A program made the position numbers and the translations under genes. The notes under the pieces were generated by a model that was not told where the DNA came from, made no database searches, and worked only from the letters and a program-made list of their open reading frames with translations. A stretch of 53,013 nucleotides of DNA from Gnetum montanum (taxonomy: Eukaryota; Streptophyta; Gnetopsida; Gnetales; Gnetaceae): assembly GCA_015680685.1 (NCBI GenBank), contig MNCI01034050.1, positions 15,024 through 68,036 on the forward strand, read 5' to 3'. Below are positions 10,758-19,942 of this stretch, piece by piece (the stretch's first letter is position 1; each line of letters begins with the position of its first letter).

Positions 10758-12215
10758 GTAGCAAAGGATGGCACTATTTTAGTTTGCAAGGTTGGCATTA
10801 TCATAGTTTTTAGCATTGTTTACATTTAACAATATTTTTCAAATTTTTTCTAACTTTAGGCAGCGTAGTCCAAAGAGCCTCAAAAAGAAATTCTAACTCT
10901 GGGCTATCTCCGAGAGCATAGTCCAAAAATGCGGAAAAATTTCTAACTGTTAACTACACTCCCAGAGACTTCAAAAAATTTGAAAAAAAATATAACTACT
11001 AGCCATGATTCTAGGAAGTGTAACCTTGAATTTTCACAAAAAAATTCAACTGCTTGCTATGCTCCTAAAGCATAACCTTCGAAAAATTCAAAATCTTCTG
11101 CAAAAAAAAGAAAACTAACTATTTGACATTGCATGCCATGCATTCTGCACTAACTAGCACTATGGCTACCGTTCCTGTGGTTTCATCGCTCAAACCCTAT
11201 CCCATTGGCCATGACCTCATTAGCCATGGCTACCACATCATGGCCCTCAACTTGTCCTCATGCAATAGGGCGTCTCGACTGCTATTGATGCTCTACCTCC
11301 CTTGGCTACCACCACGACCGCTAAGCCCTCATCCTTAGCTTGTGTAGGGGACAAAAAATTTTAAAAATGGTAGGGATCCCCTATTATGCTCCCAACCTCG
11401 TAGGTGGTGGCTCCTAACCACCATCATCACCTAGCCCTTCCCTCCAATTTTTCCTTCCCTATGTGCCAACGTAGAAACCCTTCATACTGTGCCCCACCCG
11501 ACTAGCAATAGCCCTAGGGTCATGGCCAAACCCTTATCCTTACCTCATGTAGGTTGAAAAAACCAAGCGGGTAAAAAATCATAATAATGTTTCTTCCCTC
11601 ACTGCCCCACACTGATTTGCTATCTCTCCTACCTTGCAACCACATAAGCTATTGCAGTAGCCATGACTACTACAAAATGTAGATCCTTACCCCCACTCTA
11701 CAACCACGAATCCCTTTCTTGATAGCGACATTGGTCATCGCAACTGCCACAATGTAAACCCTTGCCCTTAAATCAAAACTAAACCCTTGACCCCCACATG
11801 TTGCTTTCTACCCCATGCATTCGACCCCAAATCCCTACGACATAGTGCATTCTCCCATGGCTACCACGGGCACGACAGTGGTAGCCCCTACCAAGGTAGG
11901 GTGTTGCCTACAAAGACTAAAACCCTAAGCCCTAATGCCTCAGTGCTGGATACCAAAAAAAATCCAAAGAAATGGAAAAGGAGGTGAGTGTAGTTAGGAG
12001 TACCCGAAGGTCAATGGTGCCCTGCACTCCTCCACACATGCCTACGATAGGCACTCCAGGACTTACTCTTCCTCATCCACGTTGGCCAAGCCAGGGTGCT
12101 AACATCCACTTCGGTGCGACATTGTTGGTGACTATGCTCTTGCAAATGTGCTATGCTTTGCAAAGTTCATTTTTACCCTTTGATAATGACAAAGTTCACC
12201 AAGGGTAAAACATGC
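10758..12215 (-). promoter_or_regulatory. Leader/promoter region of the antisense gene
   Basis: This stretch lies between a minus-strand TATATAA (12222-12216) and the antisense ATG. It is richer in G+C and CpG than the rest of element D, especially 11120-12120. It contains AGGGCTTAGGGTTTTAG (minus strand, about 11938-11922), a telo-box-like motif common in plant 5' untranslated regions. Short open frames on the plus strand here (for example 11123-11338) have no recognisable product. Reading it as promoter plus long 5' UTR is inference. Confidence 0.4.
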
Positions 12216-12222
12216 TTATATA
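12216..12222 (-). promoter_or_regulatory. Candidate TATA box of the antisense gene
   Basis: Minus strand GGGTATATAAGC. It lies about 1.46 kb upstream of the antisense start codon and just beyond the GC-richer leader. No other strong TATA motif was seen between it and the ATG. Confidence 0.4.
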
Positions 12223-12439
12223 CCCTTGGGAACCACTTAAATTTTCACCTATGCAAGACTATGTTCAATAGTGCAGAGCATAGTTAGGTGTGAGCTTAGT
12301 CACTAGAGTTAGAAATTTTTTTGATTTTTCTAGCAATCTCCAAACTTAGAAAAATTTTGAATTTTTCTCATTGCCCAATTTTCACCCAAGCTAATTTTGC
12401 TTTTCTAACATGCCCAACCTTGCTCCAACAATGCATTTA

Positions 12440-12600
12440 GTGCATATCATTGTCCTCTATGACATTAAACTGGCATTTCACCATATGCTACGATGTTAAA
12501 CTAGCATTTCACCATCTGTTATGACATTGAACTAGCACCCAACAGTTTGCTAAGATCTTAAACAGGAAATCTCATGGCCTATCGAGGCCTAAAATTAGCC
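12440..12600. repeat. 33-35 bp repeats, GATGTTAAACTAGCATTTCACC motif
   Basis: About four degenerate units contain CATTAAACTGGCA, TGTTAAACTAGCA, CATTGAACTAGCA and TCTTAAACAGG, then a GGCCTAAAATTAGCC unit like those at 6710-7030. The array lies 130 bp before the candidate acceptor. Confidence 0.6.
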
Positions 12601-12732
12601 CATGCATCCTTTGCATTTGAAATTGCATTCACATACTTAGGAAAAATTTTATCGCATTATTTTCTTTAACTGTGCATATTGCCCCCCATTAAGATAGGTG
12701 TGATTTGACGTTTTTCTAGTTTTTTTTTGTAG

Positions 12733-13985
12733 GATTATCATAGGATTCACAACATGACTACATACGAGCATCTTCATTCACCTCTAGTGCTCACTAGGCC
12801 ACATGGTGGTCTTACGCAATGCATCGATCCTCAATGCCTAGACCTTGAGCCCGTAGCCTATAATGCATACATAATATCTATAGAGGCACCGCTAGATTGG
12901 CCAAACCATCTAATTAAGGCTTTAGATGTAGACGTAGGTGATATCATCAAAGATCCCCTCATTGAAGTCCTTGTAGCAACACCTAGTGGCAGGGTGAAAA
13001 CATTGAAACTTAGTTCTTTGTTAGAGTCTCAACATGCCCAAAACATCACAAAAGTACTTAACAAAAACATCAAGGCATGTGCATGGTCTTACAAAGACAT
13101 GCCAAGCTTAGATCCTTGCGTAGTTTAACATAACATAATCCTCGATTCTAGCATGAAACCAGTTAAGCAAAAAGCTCTCAAGATCAAGCCTGAGGTGGTA
13201 TTGGCAGTCCACGATGAAATCACCAAGCACTACAAAGCTAGTTTCATCTGGGTAGCCAACTATGTAAACTGGGTCTTCAACATCATCATTGTCCCTAGGA
13301 AAAATGGAAGTATATGCATTTGCATTAACTTCCAAGATCTCAACAAGGTAACGATGAAAGACGACTTCCTATTGCCTAGTATTGATCAATTGGTTGACAC
13401 TACGACTGGTCATGCCTTGTTGTCCTTTATAGATGGGTTCTTAGGGTACAACCAAATTTAGATAAACCCAAAGCACCAGCTTAATACTACTGTCATGACC
13501 CCTTGGGGTACTTTTTGCTACACAATGATGCCCTTCAGACACAATAACGTAGGAGCGACTTATGAATGAGAAATGACATACATCGTTAGCAATTACCTAT
13601 GAGGTCTATTTAATGATTACATTGATGATATAGTAGTTAAATCCAAGGCATCACACAATAACACGAATGACTTAGACCTTGTGTTCAAATGTTGTCTAAG
13701 GATGAACTTAGGCTAAATCCTAAGAAATGTGTCTTTAGTGTCAAGACGTGCCGCATGCTAAGTTTCATGGTATCCGAAGTAGGGATACGCATAGACCTCA
13801 ATAAGATTAAGGTCATTACCAACTTAGCACCACTAGCCAACCTTGAGAAGCTATGAGGGTTACAAGGTAGATTGCAATTCATACGATAGTTTATTGCATT
13901 GTTGACCGACAAGTTGTAGCCTATGTAACCTTTGCTCAAAAGGGATGTTCACTTTGTGTGGACAACTCATTGCCAAAAGGCATTT
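12733..13985 (+). pseudogene. pol: Reverse transcriptase of element D
   Basis: The frame from GATTATCATAGG (ATG at 12754) leads through AWSYKDMPSLDP (13082 on) to the RT palm and fingers. Visible motifs are NIIIVPRKNGSI (about 13286), INFQDLNKVT, LLSFIDGFLGYNQI (13420-13461), TPWGTFCYTMMPF (13498 on) and the catalytic YIDDIVVKSKA at 13618-13650 with both Asp codons kept. The connection region follows (GLQGRLQFIR at about 13858). Stops are TAG/TGA, and at least two frame changes occur, one between 13470 and 13700. RT copies element RNA into cDNA in the particle. The wording of the motifs is Tat-type. Confidence 0.9.
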
Positions 13986-14400
13986 GACAACCTTAAACAA
14001 GAGTTGGCTCAACTTCCAATGGTCTATCCTCTATAAGGAGATAAACCATTCTACATCTACCTTACTACCTTTGATGCATCCATTGCTTCTTTGCTTTGCC
14101 AAAGCAAGATGATGGTATCAAGGTCGTAGTATACTACTAAGCCATGCATTAGTAGCCTATGAAGCAAAGTACAATGATGTAGAAAAGACTTGTCTCACTT
14201 AAGAAGTAGAGACATTATCTTTTCTGCAGCTAAGTAAACATCATCTGTAAGAGCAGTTTACTTTAAGCCATTACAATGAATGTCTACGAGAGCAGTTGCA
14301 TAGCACATTGAAAACCAATAATTATGGAGTTTGACCTGCATTACATCATGTAAGCATCAAGAAAACGTCAAGCAATAGCTGCATAACTTACAACTTCCCC
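13986..14400 (+). pseudogene. First RNase H / connection remnant of element D
   Basis: This follows RT with FDNLKQELAQLPM and FYIYLTTFDASIASLL (about 14040-14095), the start of the Ty3 RNase H fold with the first catalytic Asp in TTFDAS. After that the frame is shattered, and no second or third catalytic residue is identifiable. RNase H would degrade the RNA strand of the RNA-DNA hybrid. Confidence 0.6.
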
Positions 14401-14404
14401 AATC

Positions 14405-15000
14405 GATGACCAATTAATGATAGATTTAGAATTTTCAGATGAGCATGTCACTAGCATAAGCCAAGTTCCCAACAACTTTGAGGCACTCTTGCACTTTCAT
14501 GATGCTTCAACCTCTCAAGGGGGTAGTGCTACTATAGTAATCATGTTCCCCTCTAGGAGATCTGATCCTTTGCCTATCGTTTCACATTTTCATGCACTAA
14601 CAACGTGGTAGAGTATGAAGGTCTCCTCCAAGGTATCTTAGCAGCTCATGAGCTAGGAATACAAAACCTATCAATCTAAGGTGACTCGTAATTATTCGTC
14701 AACCAAGTCATAAAGGTTTATGCTTGCAAAGCCCAATACTTGAAACCTTACTATGACCTAGCGAAGCCCCTACTTAAGCAATTTGCAATTGTTGATGTTT
14801 AGCATATCCCCCACAACGAAAATGCCATTGTCGATGCATTAGCTACATTAGCCTTAGGCATTTCACGTTATATGTTCCATGCATTGCCCATCATGGTGGC
14901 AAAGTGCATTGTGCATGTCATGCAAACAACTGACATTGCATCCATAGCCATAGCAAGCACGATCCATGAAGTAGAGTGGTACAATGACATCAAGTCACAT
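14405..15000 (+). pseudogene. Second (archaeal-type) RNase H of element D
   Basis: The domain begins near 14417 with LLHFHDASTSQGGSA (Asp at HDAS). After a frame change it shows VEYEGLLQGILAAHELGI (about 14608-14660), a GDS near 14681, QVIKVYACKAQYLKPYYDL, and HIPHNENAIVDALATLAL (about 14805-14860). These give the four-acidic-residue layout of aRNH, a domain acquired by Tat-lineage elements in addition to their own RNase H. It is the main reason for the Tat assignment. The domain is nearly full length, with one shift near 14605 and stops within. Confidence 0.85.
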
Positions 15001-16225
15001 CTTCTATAAGGTGAACCTCTGCAGCATCTAACCACTACCCACAAGGATGTAGTATGAAAGCGATCACAATAGTACATCATTTTGGGTGATAGCACACTAT
15101 GCTACCAATCCTACAATGTCATACTACTGACATGTGTTAGTGATAGCGAAGTGCAGACGATCATGGAATAGGTCCATGAGGGACTCTGCAAAGGCCACAT
15201 AGGACCCAAGGCAATGGTGGTAAAAATTATATGCTTAGGATACTATTGGACTTACATGGAGCATCATTGTGTTTCTAAGGTCAAGACATGTGATGTGTCA
15301 ATAGCATGGTAACCTCATGCACATGCCACCCACTGAGCTACATACCACGTAGATCATGTAGCCATTCCAAGGTTGCGAGCTAGACATCGTAGGACCAATA
15401 ATGTTTAAGTCCTTCACAAGGCATAGTTTCATTATAACTGCCATTGAGTATTTTATGAAGTGGGGTTGAGGCTATTCCCCTTAGGAGAACCACATCATAG
15501 CATATTTGCAAATTGATACTTGATAACATAGTATTCCATTTTGGCTTACCTATGACCATTCTCACAAATAACAGGACATAGCTTAGCAGTGTTGATACCA
15601 AAGCCTTTTGCAAGCACCTTAGAATCAAACATTCCTTTTCATCATCCTACTATCCATAGGCGAATGGCCAAGTGATGGCCACAAATAAGGTCATTATCAA
15701 TCTTTTAAAGAAGATGCTTCACAACAGCAAATGACGATGGCATGAGTAGCTGATCTATGCACTTTGGGCCTACCACACAACACGAAGAACTACAATAGGT
15801 AAGATGCCATACAATTTGGTTTATGGATCTAAAGTTATCTTTTCTCTTCAATTGTAGGTCCCATCGCTCTATGTAATCCTCTCAAACTTCATCAACGAGG
15901 CTCAAAATAACAAGTTGAGAACCATTGACCTCGACTCGATAGAGGAGGAGCACATGCAAATGCTTGGTCAAATCGAGTGGTACCAACAAATGCAATGGCA
16001 AAAGCACTGTCATAGTCAGCATCAACACCTAATCAAGGAGGGAGTCTTAGTCCTCAAGGTCATTCGCAAACTTGTGGATAAATTATCAATCAACTAGGAA
16101 GGGTCTTTCTTGGTCATCAAGGCTTATGGCAATGGAGCATTTAGGCTTACTGACCATGACGACAACAAATTTGCTAATTCGGTAAACCGCTCGTACCTAA
16201 AGCCATACAACGTTTAGTACACAGT
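15001..16225 (+). pseudogene. Integrase of element D
   Basis: The HHCC finger is recognisable at 15175-15300 (HEGLCKGHIGP, then LGYYWTYMEHHC and VKTC). The core begins at LDIVGPIMF (about 15382) and continues through LPMTILTNNRT and SSYYPxANGQVMATNKVI (about 15640-15695). Then come ALWAYHTTRRTTIGKMPYNLVYG (split by one stop; about 15760-15830) and a Tat-type C-terminal part (IDLDSIEEEH to GAFRLTDHDD, about 15920-16160). The open stretch 15915-16097 is intact. There are several stops and two or more frame changes. The enzyme would insert the cDNA into chromosomes. Confidence 0.9.
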
Positions 16226-16254
16226 GCCACATCAATGACAAGGTAAGGTAAGCA

Positions 16255-16525
16255 AGAGTCTACTATGACTATAAAGTAGCATAGAGAGTCTGCTATGACT
16301 ATATACTAACACAAAGAGTCTGGTATGATTATAAACTAGTATAGATAGTATGCTATGACTATAAACTAGCATAGAGAGTTTGCTGCAACTATAAACTAGC
16401 ACAGATAGTCCACTATGAGTATAATCTAGCATAGAAAGTTTACTATGACTATAAACTGATATAGATAGTCTGCTATGACTATAAACTAGCATAGATTGTC
16501 CTTGGGCCACAATGCTAAAACTGGC
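16255..16525. repeat. 30-bp minisatellite after element D integrase
   Basis: Nine tandem units of the form AGTCTGCTATGACTATAAAC with TAGCATAG following lie just downstream of pol. Because the unit is a multiple of three and lacks stops on the minus strand, it makes a spurious 99-codon frame there. Tandem arrays 3' of pol are typical of Tat/Ogre elements. Confidence 0.9.
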
Positions 16526-16780
16526 ATCCACAACATTCGTTTACCATAACACTTAAACTAGCACAACTTATCCCTATGTTATGATGTTAAATTGGCACAA
16601 CATCCACTATCTGCTATGATGTTAAACTAGCATATGACAGTCTATTAGGACTATAAACTAGCATATCATGGTCTTCCAAGATCTTAAACTAGGTTCATGG
16701 TCTACTAGGATCCTAAACTAGCACAACATACAGTCTACCAAGACCTTAAACTAGGTTTGTAGTTTAACACACATAGATGT
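16526..16780. repeat. Degenerate TTAAACTAGCA repeats
   Basis: Six or seven loosely spaced copies of a motif TNTTAAACTAGCACAAC continue the minisatellite. They are the same family as the arrays at 6710-7030 and 12440-12600. Confidence 0.6.
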
Positions 16781-18298
16781 ATGGACAAATGAGTGAAAAT
16801 AATTCCAGTCTTTTATCATCTACCCACACCTTGTGGGCAAGGTAGGTTGAGGCATTGCAATTCTAGAGTGAAGTTCACATCATCAAGAAAGGCCTCTGGG
16901 ACATTTGTAGCACTACCACCCTTGGCATTTTACTGATCCTCCAAAAATACCTTTGGGAATTTTGCTGACCTTCCGGAGCTTTTACCATAATCGCCAACAG
17001 TATCAACCCCAAGTTGGACTAACAGCATTATTGGCCTTGGGTATTTCATTGTTGCTTGGAGCTCTCATGGTTAACATAACCCTTTGGAACAATGGTAGCA
17101 TTAGGGCCCCTATCATCTAGCCTACCTTGTCGGGCTCTTGTCATTGCTCAAGTACTTGCCTCTAGTGTTGCTATTAGAGCTTTTGCATCTCTCTCACTCT
17201 GAAACCTACATTGGTTTTCTTACATTGGTGCTACAAGCTCTTGTAACTAGTTTAGCACTCGTGGCACTTGCAGCTCGCAACTAATAATTTACTCTCATCA
17301 CATGTTATGTGGTTGTTTTCTTATTTTCTCCATGTTGTGTTTGTAGGATGAAGCCTCAGAGGTAGTCGTGCAGGGACACATCTCATCTCGATGGCAAGAC
17401 ACCACATCAATCCGATGTGCATGATTGGGCTAGCTAAACTAGTCAAGAGTGCACATTCCTATTACCCCACTTTAGCCTTCTTACATTTACCTATTTTAGC
17501 TTGCATTCTCCTGCTTCCCTCTACATCACCAAGCTTGCAACCCCTTTAATGCACATGGCACCCACTTTGTGTCAGCCCCAAAAACCATAGTGAATGTAAC
17601 ACAACTTGTCCTATGGGGAGCTTATGTAGGCTAGTTAAAGCCCAAGAGAATGTAACACAACTCATCCTAGGGAGGAAGCACCTATCCTATAGATGAAACA
17701 AAATGACATTAAAGCAAGGCTTGTTAGGTGGCATGCAGTCCACCTAATGGAAAGCATCCTGTAGCTAGCATCTTGCAATGTGTAGAACCCAAAGCAAGTT
17801 CACCTCTCAAAAATAAGAAGGGTAAAATAAGTTCTGAAGAAAAACTAGCAAAGCTGCAATTTCACAATCGGTCCAACCCTAAATATGCATCAATCTTCTC
17901 ACCAGCACTTCGACGAGAGATCACAATTTTAAGGACAAATCATTCTAGTACCATGGATGCTAACTCTCTTAGAAGCACTCTGATGAGAGGTCATTGTTTT
18001 AGTGATCAACTGCCTTGGTGCCATGATCCCCATCAGTTGTGCTGACTCTACATCTTGTAGCGGCATGCATTAATTGCATCTCATTCCCTTATTACATCTT
18101 AGCACAGTCCCTACATCCTTTATCCCCAACATACCATTACCATTAACACTCTAAAGCATGGTGGAGCAATATTCAATTGGGTATTGATAAGCAATGTTGC
18201 TGTGAGGCTTGCTATGATGTTTTGTGTTCTTTGTCGACATCTCTTAGGCCACTCCTTCAGATGTCAACAAAGAGAGGCCAATAAAACACCACCAAATT
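16781..18298 (+). other. 3' untranslated region of element D
   Basis: No conserved protein seen. It contains a short duplication around 17575-17680 (two copies of AATGTAACACAACTNNTCCTA) and another at about 17900-18025 (two copies of a GCACTNYGAYGAGAG segment) within a 105-codon open frame that I do not regard as a gene. A purine-rich stretch AAAGAGAGG (18270-18278) about 20 bp before the 3' LTR could be a displaced polypurine tract. Confidence 0.5.
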
Positions 18299-19929
18299 TG
18301 GGCTCCTAGGTCTCAACTACAAATTTAGCTAAGTGTTAAAACTTGGTAGATTTTTTCCAAGTGTTGAAACCACGCTCCCATTGCTAGGAATACACTTTAG
18401 AGTGTAGTTAACATAGTTGACATGGACAATGTAGATTTGAAAAATTCTCTAATTATCAATAGTAGCTACAAATTTTGTCTAGGTGTCTCGACTATGCGCA
18501 CCCTTCTAAGACTACGCTCTAGAGAGTAGTCAATGTAGTTAGCCTTAGAACAACCAATTTTGCAAATTTTCCTAAGTGCCAAGCTAGAGGCTATTGAGCA
18601 TGGTTAGGATGGATGAAACAGTTTGGTAGATTTTCTACCTCCCAAGCCCACACTACCTACTATGCTCTAAAGCATAGTTAGTGTAGTATGCATGGGCATG
18701 TTATCTCTGCCAATTTCCTCCAAGTGTTAGGGCTACACTCACACCTCTAGGACTACACTCTAGAGCATAGTTAGCATAGCATACACTGAGCATGATTTTC
18801 TAGTAATATTTGCCTAACTCTTGGGGCTACACTCTAGAGCATAGTCAACTTAGTCTGTCAAAACTACCTCTAGAAGCCTTTAGAACTCAACATCAACTTG
18901 CATCTTAGCTCTAACATGCCTTCAACAAGTAGGATCAACAAGTTTTGTCTCTTTTTCATGATCCATTTGCCCCTAAATTGCACCTATGCTCGACATCACT
19001 TGAGAGAGTGGGCAACGTAGTCTTCAAATTGCATTGTTTTGCATTGTTGTCAAGTACATTGTAGTATGTTTAACACTCGCACATGCAGTCTCAGTAGCAT
19101 AGTCACAGTCTAGAAATCTCACAAGGTCCATTGAAGCACACCAATAGAACACCATTTTGCTTCAGTGGAAGTGTAGTTAAGATTAGCATAGTCCTAGCTA
19201 CCCCTCTGCCACATGGCGCATGATTTGGACTTCACATTTTAGGGGTTGATATTTTCATTCAATAGTTGGCATTTTTACATTGGCACTCTTGCACCTGAGC
19301 ACCCTTCACATCTTAACAAACTTTAGGACACCACCAGAAATCATTGCACATTGCTACGACATTGTTGTACATTGCCCAACACACCGCAAGCCACTATAGC
19401 TTACAAGGCACCATAGCAACCAACCCAGCAAGCTTAAACTCCACAACAAACATTAATTCTTCATAGCCAAACATCCTGAGACTGTGACTACACTCACCTA
19501 CTATGCCTGTTGTACACCATATACCTCCTAAATTTTCCTTTGCAATTAACTAAGCTCCCCCTATTTGGGATGATGCCTTTCTTTCTTGCTCACATTCTAT
19601 GCATTTTTTTTCATTTTTTCTTACATTTTAGCATTCTACTTGCACTTTGCACTATTCAAGGACATATTTGTGTGTTTACATCCTCATTCTCATGTTCAAA
19701 ATCTCTACTACGCTCACACCTACGAACACTGCAAACATTGCAAAACGTTGCGTCCCCCTTGACTTCTATTTCATCGTAACACTTGTAAGTCCCAAATTGA
19801 TTGACAAGACCATTCTAGGCACCCTACCTCCATTTTCTGATAGGCCCTTATGTGGAATTGTGATCAAGACTATGTGACCATGGATCTCTCGATGTCCCGT
19901 TACAACCTTCGATGTTTATGGTCATTATA
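18299..19929 (+). repeat. 3' LTR of element D
   Basis: Starts TGGGCTCCTAGG and ends TCATTATA (the terminal CA is now TA). It aligns with 1605-3282. It lacks the TATA-containing stretch of the 5' copy (a deletion of about 45 bp near 19220). It retains five inverted repeats at about 18391, 18511, 18660, 18753 and 18827. Immediately to its right the sequence becomes element B. Confidence 0.85.
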
Positions 19930-19942
19930 GGTGGTTGAGAAG

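Larger units (their letters stand above)
6453..12732 (+). other. Candidate large intron of element D between protease and RT
   Basis: Sense-strand coding potential stops near 6450 and resumes at about 12733. The interval starts near two donor-like sites (AGG/GTGAGT at 6375, AAG/GTATCC at 6453) and ends in a T-rich tract with TTTTTCTAG then nine T and GTAG, immediately before the frame leading into RT. Ogre elements are known to splice out an intron at this point. Both donors are in phase 1 and the RT frame starts in phase 0, so a clean in-frame join is not seen. Frame decay, or a different function for the interval, remains possible. Confidence 0.45.
1605..19929 (+). mobile_element. Tat/Ogre-like Ty3/gypsy element D (18.3 kb)
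   Basis: Two long direct repeats (1605-3282 and 18299-19929) bound PBS, leader, gag-protease, a 6.3 kb interval carrying an antisense gene, RT, RNase H, a second RNase H (aRNH), integrase and a repeat-rich 3' region. The order RT-RH-aRNH-IN is characteristic of the Tat lineage, and the large size and non-coding interval between protease and RT recall Ogre. All frames are broken, and the LTRs differ at roughly one base in five or six where compared by eye, so it is an old insertion. The flanks (CCAAC before, GGTGG after) give no target-site duplication. Confidence 0.85.

Noticed and set aside
11123-11338. Plus-strand frames at 11123-11338, 11787-11987 and 11972-12208
   Set aside because: They lie in the presumed leader of the antisense gene, show no domain or conservation, and are short enough to occur by chance in GC-richer DNA.
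16255-16525. Regular repeats resembling a CRISPR array
   Set aside because: Units are directly adjacent, without unique spacers, in a plant retrotransposon 3' region.
16232-16531. 99-codon minus-strand open frame with a 10-residue repeating pattern (VYSHSRLSML-like)
   Set aside because: It is the 30-bp minisatellite read through. The unit is a multiple of three and happens to lack stops, so no protein is implied.
17728-18045. 105-codon plus-strand frame before the 3' LTR of element D
   Set aside because: It contains an internal duplication of DNA rather than protein structure, and no recognisable family. Kept only as part of the 3' UTR.
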